From the NCBI RefSeq assembly GCF_019649015.1, contig NZ_BLPI01000001.1:4087001-4151000 (forward strand): 64,000 bases of DNA. The letters run 5' to 3'. Position 1 is the stretch's first letter, and each line of letters opens with the position of its first letter. The notes below the pieces were generated by a model. The model saw only the letters and a program-made list of their open reading frames with translations, was not told the DNA's origin and did no database searches. A program made the position numbers and the translations under genes. This DNA is from Agarivorans litoreus (GTDB lineage Bacteria > Pseudomonadota > Gammaproteobacteria > Enterobacterales > Celerinatantimonadaceae). Of this stretch, positions 10,263 through 18,782 are shown piece by piece.

Positions 10263-10367
10263 AAAAAAAAGCCCTTTTACATAAGTAAAAGGGCCTGCGT
10301 AAAATTTGTGTAAAGGTTGTACACAGCAATAGGTAACTAAACGCGTGACTAAGTTAGCAACTCAGTC
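10263..10367 (-). ncRNA. putative small RNA, copy B of three
   Basis: This is the second tandem unit, about 105 nt, starting near 10367. Hairpin 1 is GACTGAG/CTTAGTC with one G-U pair. The conserved unpaired block GCGTTTAGTTACCTATTGC is identical to copy A. Hairpin 2 is GTGTA/TACAC. The terminator stem GCCCTTTTAC/GTAAAAGGGC differs from copy A on both arms while staying paired, and is followed by eight T. The -10 box is TATTTA, inside TAGTATTTAACA. Confidence 0.75.
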
Positions 10368-10405
10368 GTGTTAAATACTATCTTTGAACTAGCCCTCTCA
10401 CCATT

Positions 10406-10417
10406 CCCCAAATGGGT
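10406..10417. promoter_or_regulatory. 12-base palindrome upstream of sRNA copy B
   Basis: The minus strand reads ACCCATTTGGGG here, one base off the palindrome found at copies A and C. It is centred about 44 bases before the predicted start of copy B. It is followed by AATGGTGAGA, as at copy C. Confidence 0.55.
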
Positions 10418-10459
10418 GAATTAGCTATTTCTTTCACTCAAGATTATGAAATTAAAGAC

Positions 10460-10565
10460 AAAAAAAGACCCTTTGCATTGGATAACAAAGGGCCTGCATA
10501 AATTTGTGTAAAGATGTACACAGCAATAGGTAACTAAACGCGATGACTGAGTTAGCAGCTCAGTC
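10460..10565 (-). ncRNA. putative small RNA, copy C of three
   Basis: This is the third tandem unit, about 106 nt, starting near 10565. Hairpin 1 here is GACTGAG/CTCAGTC, where the G-U pair of copies A and B has become G-C. The conserved unpaired block is the same apart from one extra base at its start. Hairpin 2 is GTGTA/TACAC. The terminator stem is CCCTTTG/CAAAGGG, followed by seven T. The -10 box is TATTTA, inside TAGTATTTATAT. This is the copy nearest the divergent CBS-domain gene. Confidence 0.75.
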
Positions 10566-10603
10566 GATATAAATACTACTCCTCGGCTATTATTCTCACC
10601 ATT

Positions 10604-10615
10604 ACCCAAATGGGT
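10604..10615. promoter_or_regulatory. 12-base palindrome upstream of sRNA copy C
   Basis: A perfect ACCCATTTGGGT palindrome (minus strand) is centred about 45 bases before the predicted start of copy C, as in copies A and B. It is about 105 bases before the CBS-domain gene on the other strand and could affect both. Confidence 0.6.
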
Positions 10616-10719
10616 GAAATTTGCCTTTGATAGCTTAAATGCCTGCTTGTATGCGCTAGCTGGAGTAATTCGATTACGCCAACTAAGCTAACAGTAAGGC
10701 AACAGCAGGAGTAAAGGTT

Positions 10720-11139
10720 ATGCCCGAGAACCTCAAAGTGCGCGATTACATGTTAATGCGCCCGGTTTGCTTTACCGCAAAACAACCCATCGCAGAAGTT
10801 GTACATAGCTTGTTAGAGCATAAACAACTAGGCGCTCCAGTGATTGATGAACAAAAGCATGTTATCGGTTGGATCTCCGAGCAAGACTGCTTAAAGAGTT
10901 TGCTTGAAGCTACATATCACTGTGAAACAGTATCGTTAGTGGAAGATCTGATGCGCACAGATGTATTAAGTGTTGGCCCCGAAACCAGTATTTTAGAACT
11001 TGCCCAAAGCATGTTAATGCAAAAACCCAAAATGTATCCAGTCATCGAGCAGGGCAAGCTACTGGGCCTAATTACTCGTGAAGAGGTCTTAGCTGGCATC
11101 GATAAACATCTACATAGTTGCTATAAGCAGGTGAGTTAG
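10720..11139 (+). CDS. CBS-domain pair protein
   Basis: This protein of 139 residues is made of little more than two CBS domains, which bind adenosine nucleotides and act as energy sensors in many proteins. The first repeat spans about residues 8-65 (VRDYMLMRPVCFTAKQPIAE ... GWISEQDCLKSLL). The second spans about 76-130 (VEDLMRTDVLSVGPETSILE ... LLGLITREEVLAGI). An AGGAGTAAAGG stretch precedes the ATG. A terminator follows at 11174-11200. There is no catalytic domain, so it probably acts by binding a partner that cannot be named from here. It is divergent from the triplicated sRNA block. Confidence 0.85.
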   Translation: MPENLKVRDYMLMRPVCFTAKQPIAEVVHSLLEHKQLGAPVIDEQKHVIGWISEQDCLKSLLEATYHCETVSLVEDLMRTDVLSVGPETSILELAQSMLMQKPKMYPVIEQGKLLGLITREEVLAGIDKHLHSCYKQVS

Positions 11140-11173
11140 ACTTGTTTTCTTAAGGATTGTTGATAGCATTTGC

Positions 11174-11200
11174 GCCTCGTACGCAACCTACGAGGCTTTT
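11174..11200 (+). terminator. intrinsic terminator between CBS gene and hrpA
   Basis: The stem GCCTCGTA/TACGAGGC is followed by six T. It ends only a few bases before the predicted TTG start of hrpA, so any transcript from further upstream must pass it to reach hrpA. Confidence 0.85.
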
Positions 11201-11203
11201 TTC

Positions 11204-14200
11204 TTGCAGTCGGCTCTCTCAAATTACAAACAACAAATATCACAGGCATTGGCTAAAGACCGTTTTAGGCTTCAGCGCCAGCTTAGCAAGCTAAATGCAG
11301 ATGATGTAAAAAACAACAGCTCACAGTTACTTAAGTTCACTCAAGCACTTGAGCGCTCAAGTGAGCTTAGCTGCCGCCGACGATCTTCAATTCCAAGCAT
11401 CGACTATCCTCAACACCTACCGGTTGCGGAACAAAAGCAAACTATTTACGAAGCAGTTCGCGATAATCAAGTGGTTATCATTGCGGGCGAAACTGGCTCG
11501 GGTAAAACCACTCAAATACCTAAAATCTGTTTAGAACTAGGTTTAGGAAGCCGCGGTTTCATAGGCCATACCCAGCCTCGTCGCTTGGCGGCGCGTAGTG
11601 TGGCAGCGAGAATTGCCGAAGAACTCAACACTCCGGTTGGTGAATTAGTGGGTTACAAAATCCGCTTTAACGATCAAATCAAGAATGACAGCCTAATTAA
11701 ATTGATGACCGATGGCATGTTGTTGGCTGAGCTGCAGCAAGATCGGTTTTTGTCGCAGTATGAAGTATTAATTATTGATGAGGCTCACGAGCGCAGCTTA
11801 AACATTGATTTTATTTTAGGTGTACTTAAGCAGCTATTGCCAAAGCGACCTGATTTAAAGGTCATCATTACTTCTGCTACCATTGATCCTCAACGTTTCT
11901 CTAAACACTTTAATGACGCCCCTGTTATCGAAGTTTCTGGACGTACTTACCCAGTAGAAACACGTTACAGGCCGCTGAACGAAGGCGAACAGACCAAAGA
12001 CATACTAGAAGGTTTGGCCGATGCAGTAGATGAGTTGTATCGAGAAAAGCCTGGCGACATTCTTATCTTTATGAATGGTGAGCGAGAGATCCGTGACGCT
12101 ACCGACTATCTGCAAAAGCGCCAACTGCGTGATACCGAGGTGTTGCCACTGTACTCGCGTTTATCTAATGCTGAGCAAAACAAGATTTTTTCTTCTCATC
12201 GCGGGCGCCGTATCGTTCTAGCCACCAACGTTGCCGAAACCAGTTTAACCGTGCCTGGTATTCGCTATGTTATCGACCCAGGTACAGCACGGATTAGCCG
12301 TTACAGTTATCGCTCAAAGGTACAGCGTTTACCGATTGAGGCGATTTCTCAAGCCAGTGCTAATCAACGTAAAGGTCGTTGTGGGCGTGTTGCCGAAGGT
12401 ATTTGTATTCGCTTGTATAGTGAAGAAGACTTTGAAGGGCGCGCAGAGTTTACCGATCCAGAAATTTTGCGTACTAACTTGGCCTCAGTTATTTTGCAGA
12501 TGTTGGGATTAAAGCTTGGTAAGTTAGAAGACTTCCCGTTTATTGATATGCCCGATCAGCGCAATATTAAAGACGGCTTAAACCTACTAGAAGAAATTGG
12601 TGCGCTAAAGCAGCAACATGGCAAACCGAGCCTAAGCAACTTAGGTCGCGAGGTGATTAAGTTTCCTATCGACCCGCGTTTAGCCAGAATGATGGTCGCC
12701 GCTAAGCAGTTTGACTGTGTGCAAGAAATGATGGTGATATGTGCTGCGCTATCTATTCAAGATCCGCGTGAGCGACCTAATGATCGTAAGCAAGCGGCAG
12801 ATCAAAAGCATGCCCGCTTTGTTGATAAAGACTCAGACTTCTCCAGCTATTTGTTGCTTTGGCGTTATTTGCAAGAGCAACAAAAAGCCTTATCAGGCAA
12901 TCAGTTTAGAAAACAATGTAAGCAAGAGTTTTTGGCTTATATGCGCATTCGCGAATGGCAGGATTTGGTTTTTCAGCTATCTACGATAGTTAAAGAGCTG
13001 GATTACACAGTTAATCAAAACGAAGCTAACTACGATGCTATTCACCAAGCAATAACCGCTGGTTTGCTGAGCCATTTGGGCTTTAAAGACAAAGAGCGAG
13101 AGTTTTTAGGCGCGCGGAATGCACGCTTTGTGGTGTTCCCTGGCTCAAGTCAGGCTAAAAAGCCACCTAAATGGGTGGTTGCAGCCGAACTGGTTGAAAC
13201 ATCCCGCCTATTTGCTAGAGGCGTAGCTAAAATTCAGCCTGCTTGGTTAGAACATCAAGCAGGGCATTTAATTAAAAAGTCTTACAGCGAACCTCATTGG
13301 TCAACTAAGCAGCAAGCTGTAATGGCTTACGAGAGCGTTCGCTTATATGGCGTCGCTCTAGTAAACAAACGCTTAGTTAACTATGGGAAAATTGATCCTG
13401 TGGTTTCCCGCGAGGTATTTATTCGCTCTGCCTTGGTAGAGGGGCAATGGCCAGCAAAACATGCTTTTTTCAAACAAAACCAGCTATTGCTTGATGATGC
13501 TGAAGCCTTAGAGCAAAAGCAGCGGCGCCGTGATGTGCGAGTTGACGACCAAGTACTCTATGATTTTTATGCTGAGCGCTTACCCGCTGATATTGTTTCG
13601 GCTAGTCATTTTAATCGCTGGTGGAAAGATGCCAGTAAAAAGCAGGCCGATTTACTGAGCTTTTCTAAGCAAATGCTTTATCAGCATGACGCCAGCCATA
13701 TTACTGAAAAGCAATATCCAGATAAGTGGCAGTTTGAGCAACTATCAGTGGCTTTAACTTATGTATTTGAGCCAGGACAAGCCGACGATGGGGTAAGTGC
13801 GCATATTCCTTTAGCGCTGTTGAATCAATTAGATTTCACTCGTTTTGAATGGCAAATTCCTGCGTTTCGCGAAGAGCTCATTAGCGCCTTGATTAAGTCT
13901 TTACCTAAACCTATTCGCCGCAACTTTGTGCCGGTTCCTAACTATGTACAGGCTTTTGTTCAAGCTGTGCCACATGCAGAAGGCAATTTGTTAGAGGTAC
14001 TGACTAAACAACTGCTAAGAATGACCGGCGTTAAAATCCCAGAAGATGCTTGGAATGTAGATTCGGTGGCCGATCACCTTAAAGTTAATTTCAAAGTGAT
14101 TAACGACCAAGGAAAAGTGGTTGCGCAAGGTCGCTCTTATCAAGGCTTGCAAGAAAAATTACAAGATCAGGTAGAGCAGAGCATTGCAGAAATTGCTCCA

Positions 14201-15064
14201 AGCTCTTTTGCAGAGCAGGCGAAAGTTACCGAGTGGAGTTTTGGAGAGTTGCCCGAGCTTATTGAAGAGCAGCGTCAAGGTTATCAAATTACCGCTTATC
14301 CAGCCTTGGTAGATGAAGGTAAAACAGTCGCACTTAAGCTGTTTGATAAGCAAGAAGAAGCGGGTTGGAGCCAAACTCGAGGTTTAAGTAAGTTATTGCA
14401 ACTAAACATTCCTTCGCCAATGAGTTACTTGCAGCAGCATTTGCCGAATAAGGCCAAATTGGGTTTGTACTTTAATCCTTTTGGTCGGGTGGATGTATTG
14501 CTCGATGACTGTTGTTTAGCAGTGATCGACAAGTACTCTCAGCTTGAAAGTGTTAGTACTGCTGAAGCATTTCAAGCTTTGTGTGACAAAGTTCGCGCAG
14601 AACTGGCTACCGAAACCTTAGAAGCGGTAGTGTTAGTAGAGCAAATATTGAGCTTGCACTACCAAATAAATAAACAGCTAAAGGGCAAAGTTGGCTTTGA
14701 TAGGGTATTAGCACATGCCGATATTAAAGCGCAGCTAAATGGATTGGTTCATAAAGGTTTTGTTCGTGAGGTGGGGCTGCAGCGTTTAAGTGATTTACAA
14801 CGTTACTTAAAAGCCATTGAGCGACGCTTAGAAAAACTAGCGATTGATTCTCATAAAGATAGATTAGCGCTACAACAAATCGAAACCGCTGCTGAGCGTT
14901 ACCAAGAGTTGGCGTTGCCTGTTTATAGCCAAGATGGTCAGGAACTACGTTGGATGATTGAAGAGCTAAGGGTGTCTTTGTTTGCCCAGCAATTAGGTAC
15001 TAAATATCCAGTATCATTGAAGCGGGTACTTAATCATATTAGTGAATTGCAAAAAAGGAAGTAA
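11204..15064 (+). CDS. hrpA: ATP-dependent RNA helicase HrpA
   Basis: This is a DEAH-box RNA helicase of 1286 residues, close to the 1300 of E. coli HrpA, which rescues stalled ribosomes on mRNA. Motif I is GETGSGKTT (residues 95-103), motif II DEAH (192-195), motif III SAT (224-226) and motif VI QRKGRCGRV. The helicase-associated and OB-like domains follow, and then the long HrpA-specific C-terminal region. The start is an inference: there is no ATG before the helicase core, and the TTG at 11204 gives an N-terminus of the expected length. That TTG sits immediately after a terminator T-run, with no clear ribosome site. The stop lies five bases before the next gene's start codon, so the two are probably translated from one message. 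Confidence 0.93.
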   Translation: MQSALSNYKQQISQALAKDRFRLQRQLSKLNADDVKNNSSQLLKFTQALERSSELSCRRRSSIPSIDYPQHLPVAEQKQTIYEAVRDNQVVIIAGETGSGKTTQIPKICLELGLGSRGFIGHTQPRRLAARSVAARIAEELNTPVGELVGYKIRFNDQIKNDSLIKLMTDGMLLAELQQDRFLSQYEVLIIDEAHERSLNIDFILGVLKQLLPKRPDLKVIITSATIDPQRFSKHFNDAPVIEVSGRTYPVETRYRPLNEGEQTKDILEGLADAVDELYREKPGDILIFMNGEREIRDATDYLQKRQLRDTEVLPLYSRLSNAEQNKIFSSHRGRRIVLATNVAETSLTVPGIRYVIDPGTARISRYSYRSKVQRLPIEAISQASANQRKGRCGRVAEGICIRLYSEEDFEGRAEFTDPEILRTNLASVILQMLGLKLGKLEDFPFIDMPDQRNIKDGLNLLEEIGALKQQHGKPSLSNLGREVIKFPIDPRLARMMVAAKQFDCVQEMMVICAALSIQDPRERPNDRKQAADQKHARFVDKDSDFSSYLLLWRYLQEQQKALSGNQFRKQCKQEFLAYMRIREWQDLVFQLSTIVKELDYTVNQNEANYDAIHQAITAGLLSHLGFKDKEREFLGARNARFVVFPGSSQAKKPPKWVVAAELVETSRLFARGVAKIQPAWLEHQAGHLIKKSYSEPHWSTKQQAVMAYESVRLYGVALVNKRLVNYGKIDPVVSREVFIRSALVEGQWPAKHAFFKQNQLLLDDAEALEQKQRRRDVRVDDQVLYDFYAERLPADIVSASHFNRWWKDASKKQADLLSFSKQMLYQHDASHITEKQYPDKWQFEQLSVALTYVFEPGQADDGVSAHIPLALLNQLDFTRFEWQIPAFREELISALIKSLPKPIRRNFVPVPNYVQAFVQAVPHAEGNLLEVLTKQLLRMTGVKIPEDAWNVDSVADHLKVNFKVINDQGKVVAQGRSYQGLQEKLQDQVEQSIAEIAPSSFAEQAKVTEWSFGELPELIEEQRQGYQITAYPALVDEGKTVALKLFDKQEEAGWSQTRGLSKLLQLNIPSPMSYLQQHLPNKAKLGLYFNPFGRVDVLLDDCCLAVIDKYSQLESVSTAEAFQALCDKVRAELATETLEAVVLVEQILSLHYQINKQLKGKVGFDRVLAHADIKAQLNGLVHKGFVREVGLQRLSDLQRYLKAIERRLEKLAIDSHKDRLALQQIETAAERYQELALPVYSQDGQELRWMIEELRVSLFAQQLGTKYPVSLKRVLNHISELQKRK

Positions 15065-15069
15065 CAGAA

Positions 15070-15363
15070 GTGGAACAGCAAGACCCAGTATTACCCAAAG
15101 TTGAAATATATTACTGCAGTTTATGTGGTTGGTTATTAAGGGCTTCCTGGCTTAGCCAAGAGCTGTTAACAACTTTTTCGCAAGAATTATCGGAAGTCGC
15201 ACTTAAACCTGCTTCAAGTGGGCGTTTTCAGATCTATCTGGATGGTGAATTAATTTGGTGCCGAAAGGTCGATAATGGGTTTCCAGAGGCAAAAATCCTT
15301 AAGCAGCGGGTAAGGGACAAAATTGCGCCCGGGATGGACTTAGGGCATAGCGATAGCAAGTAA
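15070..15363 (+). CDS. SelT/SelW/SelH (Rdx) family protein
   Basis: This small thioredoxin-like protein has 97 residues. The redox motif CSLC (in VEIYYCSLCGWLLRA, about residues 16-19) is the CxxC form of the CxxU seen in selenoprotein W. The later GRFQIYLDGELIW and KQRVRDKI segments are also typical of the Rdx family. The start is GTG at 15070, just after the hrpA stop. The family is thought to act in thiol redox reactions, but the bacterial role is not well defined. The MITE at 15371 begins seven bases after the stop, so any original terminator may have been displaced. Confidence 0.87.
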   Translation: MEQQDPVLPKVEIYYCSLCGWLLRASWLSQELLTTFSQELSEVALKPASSGRFQIYLDGELIWCRKVDNGFPEAKILKQRVRDKIAPGMDLGHSDSK

Positions 15364-15370
15364 GTTGCTA

Positions 15371-15632
15371 GGGCCTGTTGATCTTTGGAGTTGAAATTTT
15401 ATTCAAGATAAGCGGACTTTAATCGCGGCGAGCACTTTGAAACCTAGTGGGCTAAGTGAAAAGTGTTCAACGAAGAGTAAAGTTCGCTTATCTGAACCCT
15501 TCGGGCAGCATTTCTTAGCCATTTATTCAGCGTTAGCGAGTGATTATTAAGCCCACTTAACTTCACACTCACTGCCTTGCCTAAATGGCTAATAAATTGC
15601 TGTAAAAACCATCAGCAAAGATCAACAGGCCC
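15371..15632. mobile_element. MITE, 262 bp, copy 1
   Basis: This is a non-coding element with 17-base terminal inverted repeats (GGGCCTGTTGATCTTTG at the left, its complement at the right). It is flanked on both sides by the dinucleotide TA, which fits a TA target duplication. Internal inverted repeats (AGATAAGCG...CGCTTATCT; TTAGCCATTTA...TAAATGGCTAA) let it fold into large hairpins. A second copy of exactly the same length, in the opposite orientation and about nine-tenths identical by eye, lies at 36761-37022. No transposase is present. The TA duplication suggests mobilisation by an IS630/Tc1-like or similar enzyme encoded elsewhere. Confidence 0.88.
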
Positions 15633-15646
15633 TAAAAATTAAGCAT

Positions 15647-15676
15647 AAAAAAGGGCGCATTAAGCGCCCTTTTTTA
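15647..15676. terminator. bidirectional terminator downstream of sodB
   Basis: The stem AAAAAAGGGCGC/GCGCCCTTTTTT can terminate in both directions between the convergent Rdx gene and sodB. Confidence 0.9.
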
Positions 15677-15688
15677 CATCGCTCGCTT

Positions 15689-16270
15689 TTACGCAAAGTT
15701 AGCTGAGGCAAATTCCCAGTTTACTAATGCCCAGAAAGCATTTAGGTAATCAGGGCGAACATTGCGGTAATCAATGTAGTAAGCGTGTTCCCATAAGTCA
15801 CAGGTAAGAAGCGGAGTTACGCCTTCATCTGTAAGTGGGGTAGCAGCGTTGCTAGTGTTAACAATGGCTAGGCTGCCGTCAGCGTTTTTAACTAACCAAG
15901 TCCAGCTAGAACCAAAGTTGTTAATAGCGCTGTCGGTGAATTTAGCTTTGAACTCTTCAAAAGAACCGAAGCTTGCATCGATAGCGGCTGCGAGAGCACC
16001 CGTTGGTTGACCACCAGCATTTGGCGCTAAACAGTTCCAGTAGAAGGTGTGGTTCCAAACTTGGGCTGCGTTGTTAAATACGCCACCAGTAGAAGACTTA
16101 ACAATCTCTTCTAAGCTTTTTTCTGCTAGATCAGTGCCTTCAATTAAACCGTTTAGTTTTACTACGTAGGTATTGTGGTGCTTGCCGTAGTGGAAAGACA
16201 AAGTCTCAGCTGAGATGTGTGGCTCAAGTGCGTCTTGTGCGTATGGTAATTCAGGTAATGTAAATGCCAT
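15689..16270 (-). CDS. sodB: iron superoxide dismutase
   Basis: This cytoplasmic enzyme converts superoxide to peroxide and oxygen. The protein is 193 residues, the usual FeSOD length. Metal ligands are His27 ([12 protein letters not shown]), His74 (WNHTFYW), Asp158 and His162 ([12 protein letters not shown]). The iron type is favoured over manganese by [17 protein letters not shown] and by the Gln in the outer sphere (Gln70 region, AAQVWNH). A GGAGAG site precedes the ATG. The gene stands alone, divergent from grxD, with about 210 bases between the two starts. Confidence 0.97.
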   Translation of the reverse strand: MAFTLPELPYAQDALEPHISAETLSFHYGKHHNTYVVKLNGLIEGTDLAEKSLEEIVKSSTGGVFNNAAQVWNHTFYWNCLAPNAGGQPTGALAAAIDASFGSFEEFKAKFTDSAINNFGSSWTWLVKNADGSLAIVNTSNAATPLTDEGVTPLLTCDLWEHAYYIDYRNVRPDYLNAFWALVNWEFASANFA

Positions 16271-16482
16271 GTGTTTCTCTCCTTGTAATAATTGGCTGTA
16301 TTAGCGCAATCTTTTATATAGTAAAAACTTTACAAAAGAGTTTAGCACTAGTGCTTTATCACGCAAAGCAAAAATACTAAAAAAAATTGATCTAGAGCAA
16401 AGTGGTGAAATTGGCAACTATTGTTGCTAGGATACGCCCAACACCTAGAATAGACTTAGTGCAAAAATTAGAGAAGTTTAAA

Positions 16483-16821
16483 ATGGAAACGATTGAAAAA
16501 ATCAAACAGCAAATCGCTGAAAACCCAATTCTACTTTACATGAAAGGTTCGCCTAAATTCCCAAGCTGTGGTTTCTCTGCACAAACAGTAGAAGCTGTAA
16601 TGCAGTGTGGTGAGCGCTTTGCTTACGTAGATATTCTACAAAATCCAGACATTCGCGCTGAGCTACCAAACTACGCAGATTGGCCAACCTTCCCACAACT
16701 ATGGGTTGAAGGTGAGTTAATCGGTGGTTGTGACATCGTTATGGAAATGTTCCGCAGCGGTGAACTACAGCCGCTAATTAAGGAAACTGCAGCTAAGCAC
16801 CCAGCGCCTGAAGCAGAATAA
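16483..16821 (+). CDS. grxD: monothiol glutaredoxin 4
   Basis: This CGFS-type glutaredoxin binds and hands on [2Fe-2S] clusters, usually with a BolA partner. The protein is 112 residues from METIEKIKQQI, matching E. coli GrxD (115). Motifs seen are LLYMKGSPKFP, the active-site CGFS at 29-32, WPTFPQLWV and GGCDIVMEM (glutathione binding). An in-frame GTG at 16402 would add 27 residues unlike any GrxD, so I use the ATG at 16483. It is divergent from sodB, which is itself an iron protein; both are commonly tied to iron and oxidative stress. A terminator follows. Confidence 0.96.
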   Translation: METIEKIKQQIAENPILLYMKGSPKFPSCGFSAQTVEAVMQCGERFAYVDILQNPDIRAELPNYADWPTFPQLWVEGELIGGCDIVMEMFRSGELQPLIKETAAKHPAPEAE

Positions 16822-16848
16822 TATTTTCTTCTATACTGAAGAAAACAA

Positions 16849-16873
16849 ACCGCTCACTAGAGCGGTTTTTTAT
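16849..16873 (+). terminator. intrinsic terminator after grxD
   Basis: The stem ACCGCTC/GAGCGGT with a four-base loop is followed by a T-run. Confidence 0.9.
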
Positions 16874-16982
16874 TGGTCTATATCAAGATGGTCAATGTTT
16901 TTCTATAAAAAGCTAAAATCAATGAGACTTTTTGTGATCAAAAGCGTATAGTGCGCATCCTTTAAATAATTGTGGGCCAAAT

Positions 16983-18698
16983 ATGACAGAATCCAGCAGT
17001 TCAAGTTTTGAGCAATTCGCTCTACCTGAAACGATTTTAAACGCTATTTCCGAGATTGGATTTGAGACGCCGTCTCCGATTCAGGAAAAGACCATTCCGT
17101 TACTGCTGGAAGGACATGATGTACTTGGCTTAGCACAAACTGGTACCGGTAAAACGGCCGCGTTTTCTCTTCCTTTAATTGCCAAACTTGATCCAAAGCT
17201 TAATGCTCCGCAAATGTTGGTTCTTGCACCAACGCGTGAGTTGGCTAACCAAGTTGCTGATGCAATTAAAGACTTTAGCCGCAATATTCCTGGCCTGCGT
17301 GTATTAGCTATTTACGGCGGTGCTGATTACGGTCAGCAAATTAAAGAGCTGCGTCGTGGCCCGCAAATTGTTGTTGGTACTCCTGGCCGTACTATCGATC
17401 ACTTAGATCGCGGTAAGTTGAAACTAGACCAACTTAAAGCCTTAGTATTAGACGAAGCTGACGAAATGCTTCGTATGGGCTTTATCGACGATGTAGAACG
17501 CATTATGCGTGATATGCCTAAAGAGCGCCAAACCGCTTTGTTTTCGGCTACCATGCCGCCGGCGATTAAAAACATCACTAAAAATTACATGTCTGAGCCA
17601 AAAGAAGTAAAAATTGCTGCTAAGACTCAAACAGTATCAAATATTGACCAGTTCTACTGGCAAGTTGCAGGTTTAAACAAGATAGAAGCGTTGGCCCGCA
17701 TTCTAGAAGTTAACTGTGACAGTGCGTCAATTATTTTTGCTCGAACTAAAACATCTACCACCGATATTGCAGAACGCTTAGAAGCAAAAGGCTTTAGTGT
17801 TGCCGCATTAAACGGTGATATGAACCAAAGCATGCGAGAGCGTACCATTACACGCTTAAAATCTGGCAAGTTAGACATTGTTGTAGCTACCGATGTAGCT
17901 GCACGTGGCTTAGATGTTGAACGCATTGGCTTAGTGGTTAACTTTGACATTCCTTACGATGCAGAAGCCTATGTTCACCGTATTGGCCGCACCGGTCGTG
18001 CTGGGCGTAGCGGTAAAGCGGTCATGTTTGTTGGATTCCGTGAGCAACGTTTATTACGTAATATTGAACGTGTAACTCGTCATAAAATTGAGCAAATGCA
18101 GCTACCTACTCGTGAAGAAATCGAGAAGAAGCGTGTTTCTAGCTTCCAAGACAAGCTAGCTGCAGCGGTAGAAAATGCCAAGCTTGAAGATTACCAAAGC
18201 ATTGCATCTGAACTAGCGACCAACCTAGGCATGAGCGAACTTGAACTCGCTACTGCGTTGTTGTTCCAAGCGCAAACAGCGCGTCCGTTCAAATTGCCAG
18301 CTGATCCAGAGCCTCGCTCTGCGCGCTTTAGCAAAGATAAAGAACGTGGTCACCGAGGCCAACGCGGTGAGCATGGCGAACGTAACCATCGCGGTCAACG
18401 TGGCGAGCGCAACGAACGTGGTGAAGGCGGTGCTAAACGCAAACGCCGTACTGCAGACGTGGAAATGAATACTTACCGTGTTGATGCCGGTAAAGAACAC
18501 GGTGTGCAAACCAAGCATATTGTTGGTGCTATTGCTAACGAAGCAAACATTAGCAGTGATTACATTGGTAGTGTTAAGTTGTTTGATAGCTACTCAACGG
18601 TTGAGCTACCAAGTGGAATGCCTGAAAAGACATTTAATCACTTAAAGCGCAGCTTTGTTCGCCAACGCGCGATGCGCTTAGAGTTAATTGCTCAGTAA
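16983..18698 (+). CDS. deaD: DEAD-box RNA helicase DeaD (CsdA)
   Basis: This cold-shock and ribosome-assembly RNA helicase has 571 residues. Motifs are AQTGTGKT (51-58), PTRELA (83-88), DEAD (157-160), SAT and HRIGRTGRAGRSG. The helicase core ends near residue 370. It is followed by the DeaD-specific dimerisation part and an Arg/Gly-rich stretch (GHRGQRGEHGERNHRGQRGE, about 455-475). The RNA-binding domain, with NTYRVDAGKEHGV and GAIANEANI, is near the C-terminus. It is somewhat shorter than E. coli DeaD (629). It has its own promoter region and a terminator at 18718-18745. The 110-base leader is too short to show the long cold-shock leader known in enteric bacteria. Confidence 0.94.
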   Translation: MTESSSSSFEQFALPETILNAISEIGFETPSPIQEKTIPLLLEGHDVLGLAQTGTGKTAAFSLPLIAKLDPKLNAPQMLVLAPTRELANQVADAIKDFSRNIPGLRVLAIYGGADYGQQIKELRRGPQIVVGTPGRTIDHLDRGKLKLDQLKALVLDEADEMLRMGFIDDVERIMRDMPKERQTALFSATMPPAIKNITKNYMSEPKEVKIAAKTQTVSNIDQFYWQVAGLNKIEALARILEVNCDSASIIFARTKTSTTDIAERLEAKGFSVAALNGDMNQSMRERTITRLKSGKLDIVVATDVAARGLDVERIGLVVNFDIPYDAEAYVHRIGRTGRAGRSGKAVMFVGFREQRLLRNIERVTRHKIEQMQLPTREEIEKKRVSSFQDKLAAAVENAKLEDYQSIASELATNLGMSELELATALLFQAQTARPFKLPADPEPRSARFSKDKERGHRGQRGEHGERNHRGQRGERNERGEGGAKRKRRTADVEMNTYRVDAGKEHGVQTKHIVGAIANEANISSDYIGSVKLFDSYSTVELPSGMPEKTFNHLKRSFVRQRAMRLELIAQ

Positions 18699-18717
18699 GC
18701 GATTAACTTAGCAAAAG

Positions 18718-18745
18718 AAAGGTGAACTTAGGTTCACCTTTTTTT
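18718..18745 (+). terminator. intrinsic terminator after deaD
   Basis: The stem AAAGGTGAAC/GTTCACCTTT is followed by a T-run. Confidence 0.9.
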
Positions 18746-18782
18746 ATATACTCGGCATATTGTTTATTAGAGTTTGGCAACT

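Noticed and set aside
10421-10609. Minus-strand open frame of 62 codons in the sRNA block
   Set aside because: It spans sRNA copy C and its upstream region. It is not conserved in the other two copies, and the conservation follows RNA structure rather than codons.
15689-16482. Fur box between sodB and grxD
   Set aside because: The region is AT-rich, but I found no convincing 19-base Fur-type palindrome.
18241-18468. Plus-strand open frame over the Arg/Gly-rich end of deaD
   Set aside because: It is out of frame with deaD and lies wholly inside its coding region; the composition is a by-product of the repetitive codons.
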